Source: Spirochaetaceae bacterium
GTDB lineage: Bacteria > Spirochaetota > Spirochaetia > DSM-27196 > PXBQ01
Assembly: GCA_003566875.1 (NCBI GenBank)
Contig: PXBQ01000268.1
Span: forward strand, 1 to 5,235
Direction: 5' to 3'
Length of the DNA: 5,235 nucleotides
The position numbers were made by a program, and so were the translations under genes. Shown here one piece after another: positions 5,075 through 5,235 of this stretch. The notes beneath the pieces were generated by a model that had not been told where the DNA came from, did not search any database, and was given only the letters and a program-made list of their open reading frames with translations. Each line of letters begins with the position of its first letter. The stretch's first letter is position 1.

Positions 5075-5235
5075 GGCGCGTACCGGAGATAGCGGCCCGC
5101 GCCTTCGGTCATGACCCGTCCGTCACGGAAGCTCACGACGCCGTTCACGAGCACCGCGTGGATCCCGATCGACTCCTGCCCTGCATCGAGAACGGTGCCC
5201 ATGCCGTCGACGACCGCCGGATCGAACACGGTTAC
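5071..5235 (-). CDS. Amidohydrolase family protein, C-terminal 54 residues (D-aminoacylase-like, partial)
   Basis: The frame enters from the right edge and ends at the TGA at 5073-5071. The 54 visible residues read VTVFDPAVV (1-9), then GIHAVLVNGVV (24-34), RDGRVMTEGAGRYLR (37-51) and the end YAP. A VFDP strand, a GI..VLVNG strand, then a G..GR.LR tail is the usual C-terminal beta-sandwich of amidohydrolases such as N-acyl-D-amino-acid deacylases (D-aminoacylase). Those are zinc enzymes that remove acyl groups from D-amino acids. The catalytic TIM barrel is outside the window, so substrate and activity cannot be judged. Dihydroorotases and dihydropyrimidinases share a similar tail and are a less likely alternative. 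The gene overlaps nth by four bases and is its likely operon leader. Confidence 0.75.
   Translation of the reverse strand, partial: VTVFDPAVVDGMGTVLDAGQESIGIHAVLVNGVVSFRDGRVMTEGAGRYLRYAP

Overview
This is a compact bacterial chromosomal window, moderately GC-rich by eye, holding eight protein-coding regions with almost no non-coding DNA. Two genes run off the edges. No tRNA, rRNA, CRISPR array, insertion sequence, phage gene or long repeat was found. The organism cannot be fixed from this sequence alone. A REC-REC-GGDEF regulator with an adjacent stand-alone HPt protein, plus a nucleotidyltransferase-like protein of a type I associate with Treponema and Spirochaeta relatives, makes a spirochaete a reasonable guess but no more. 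The NAD-linked (class 1B) dihydroorotate dehydrogenase suits an anaerobe or facultative anaerobe.

Left part (1-1032): two divergent genes share a 57-bp spacer. The leftward one (1-471, 3' end beyond the window) resembles nucleotidyltransferase-fold proteins. The rightward one (529-1032) is a small hypothetical protein whose layout loosely recalls the 2H phosphoesterase (2'-5' RNA ligase) fold without the catalytic histidines. Its stop codon interlocks with that of the next, convergent gene.

Middle (1029-2664): a leftward two-gene signalling operon. An HPt phosphotransfer protein comes first, followed by a diguanylate cyclase with a degenerate receiver, a canonical receiver and a GGEEF domain. 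Together they look like the distal half of a phosphorelay that sets cyclic-di-GMP levels. No histidine kinase is in view.

Right part (2751-5235): pyrK and pyrD run rightward, overlap by 10 bp and encode the two subunits of NAD-dependent dihydroorotate dehydrogenase (fourth step of pyrimidine synthesis). Converging on them is a leftward pair: the last 54 residues of an amidohydrolase (D-aminoacylase-like), whose stop overlaps the GTG start of endonuclease III (nth).

Most genes are ordinary housekeeping or signalling genes. The points worth a second look are the reversed arrangement of live and dead receivers in the cyclase, the HPt-cyclase pairing, the histidine-free 2H-like protein, and promoter-like -10 hexamers only a few bases upstream of start codons, which suggest leaderless or near-leaderless transcripts.
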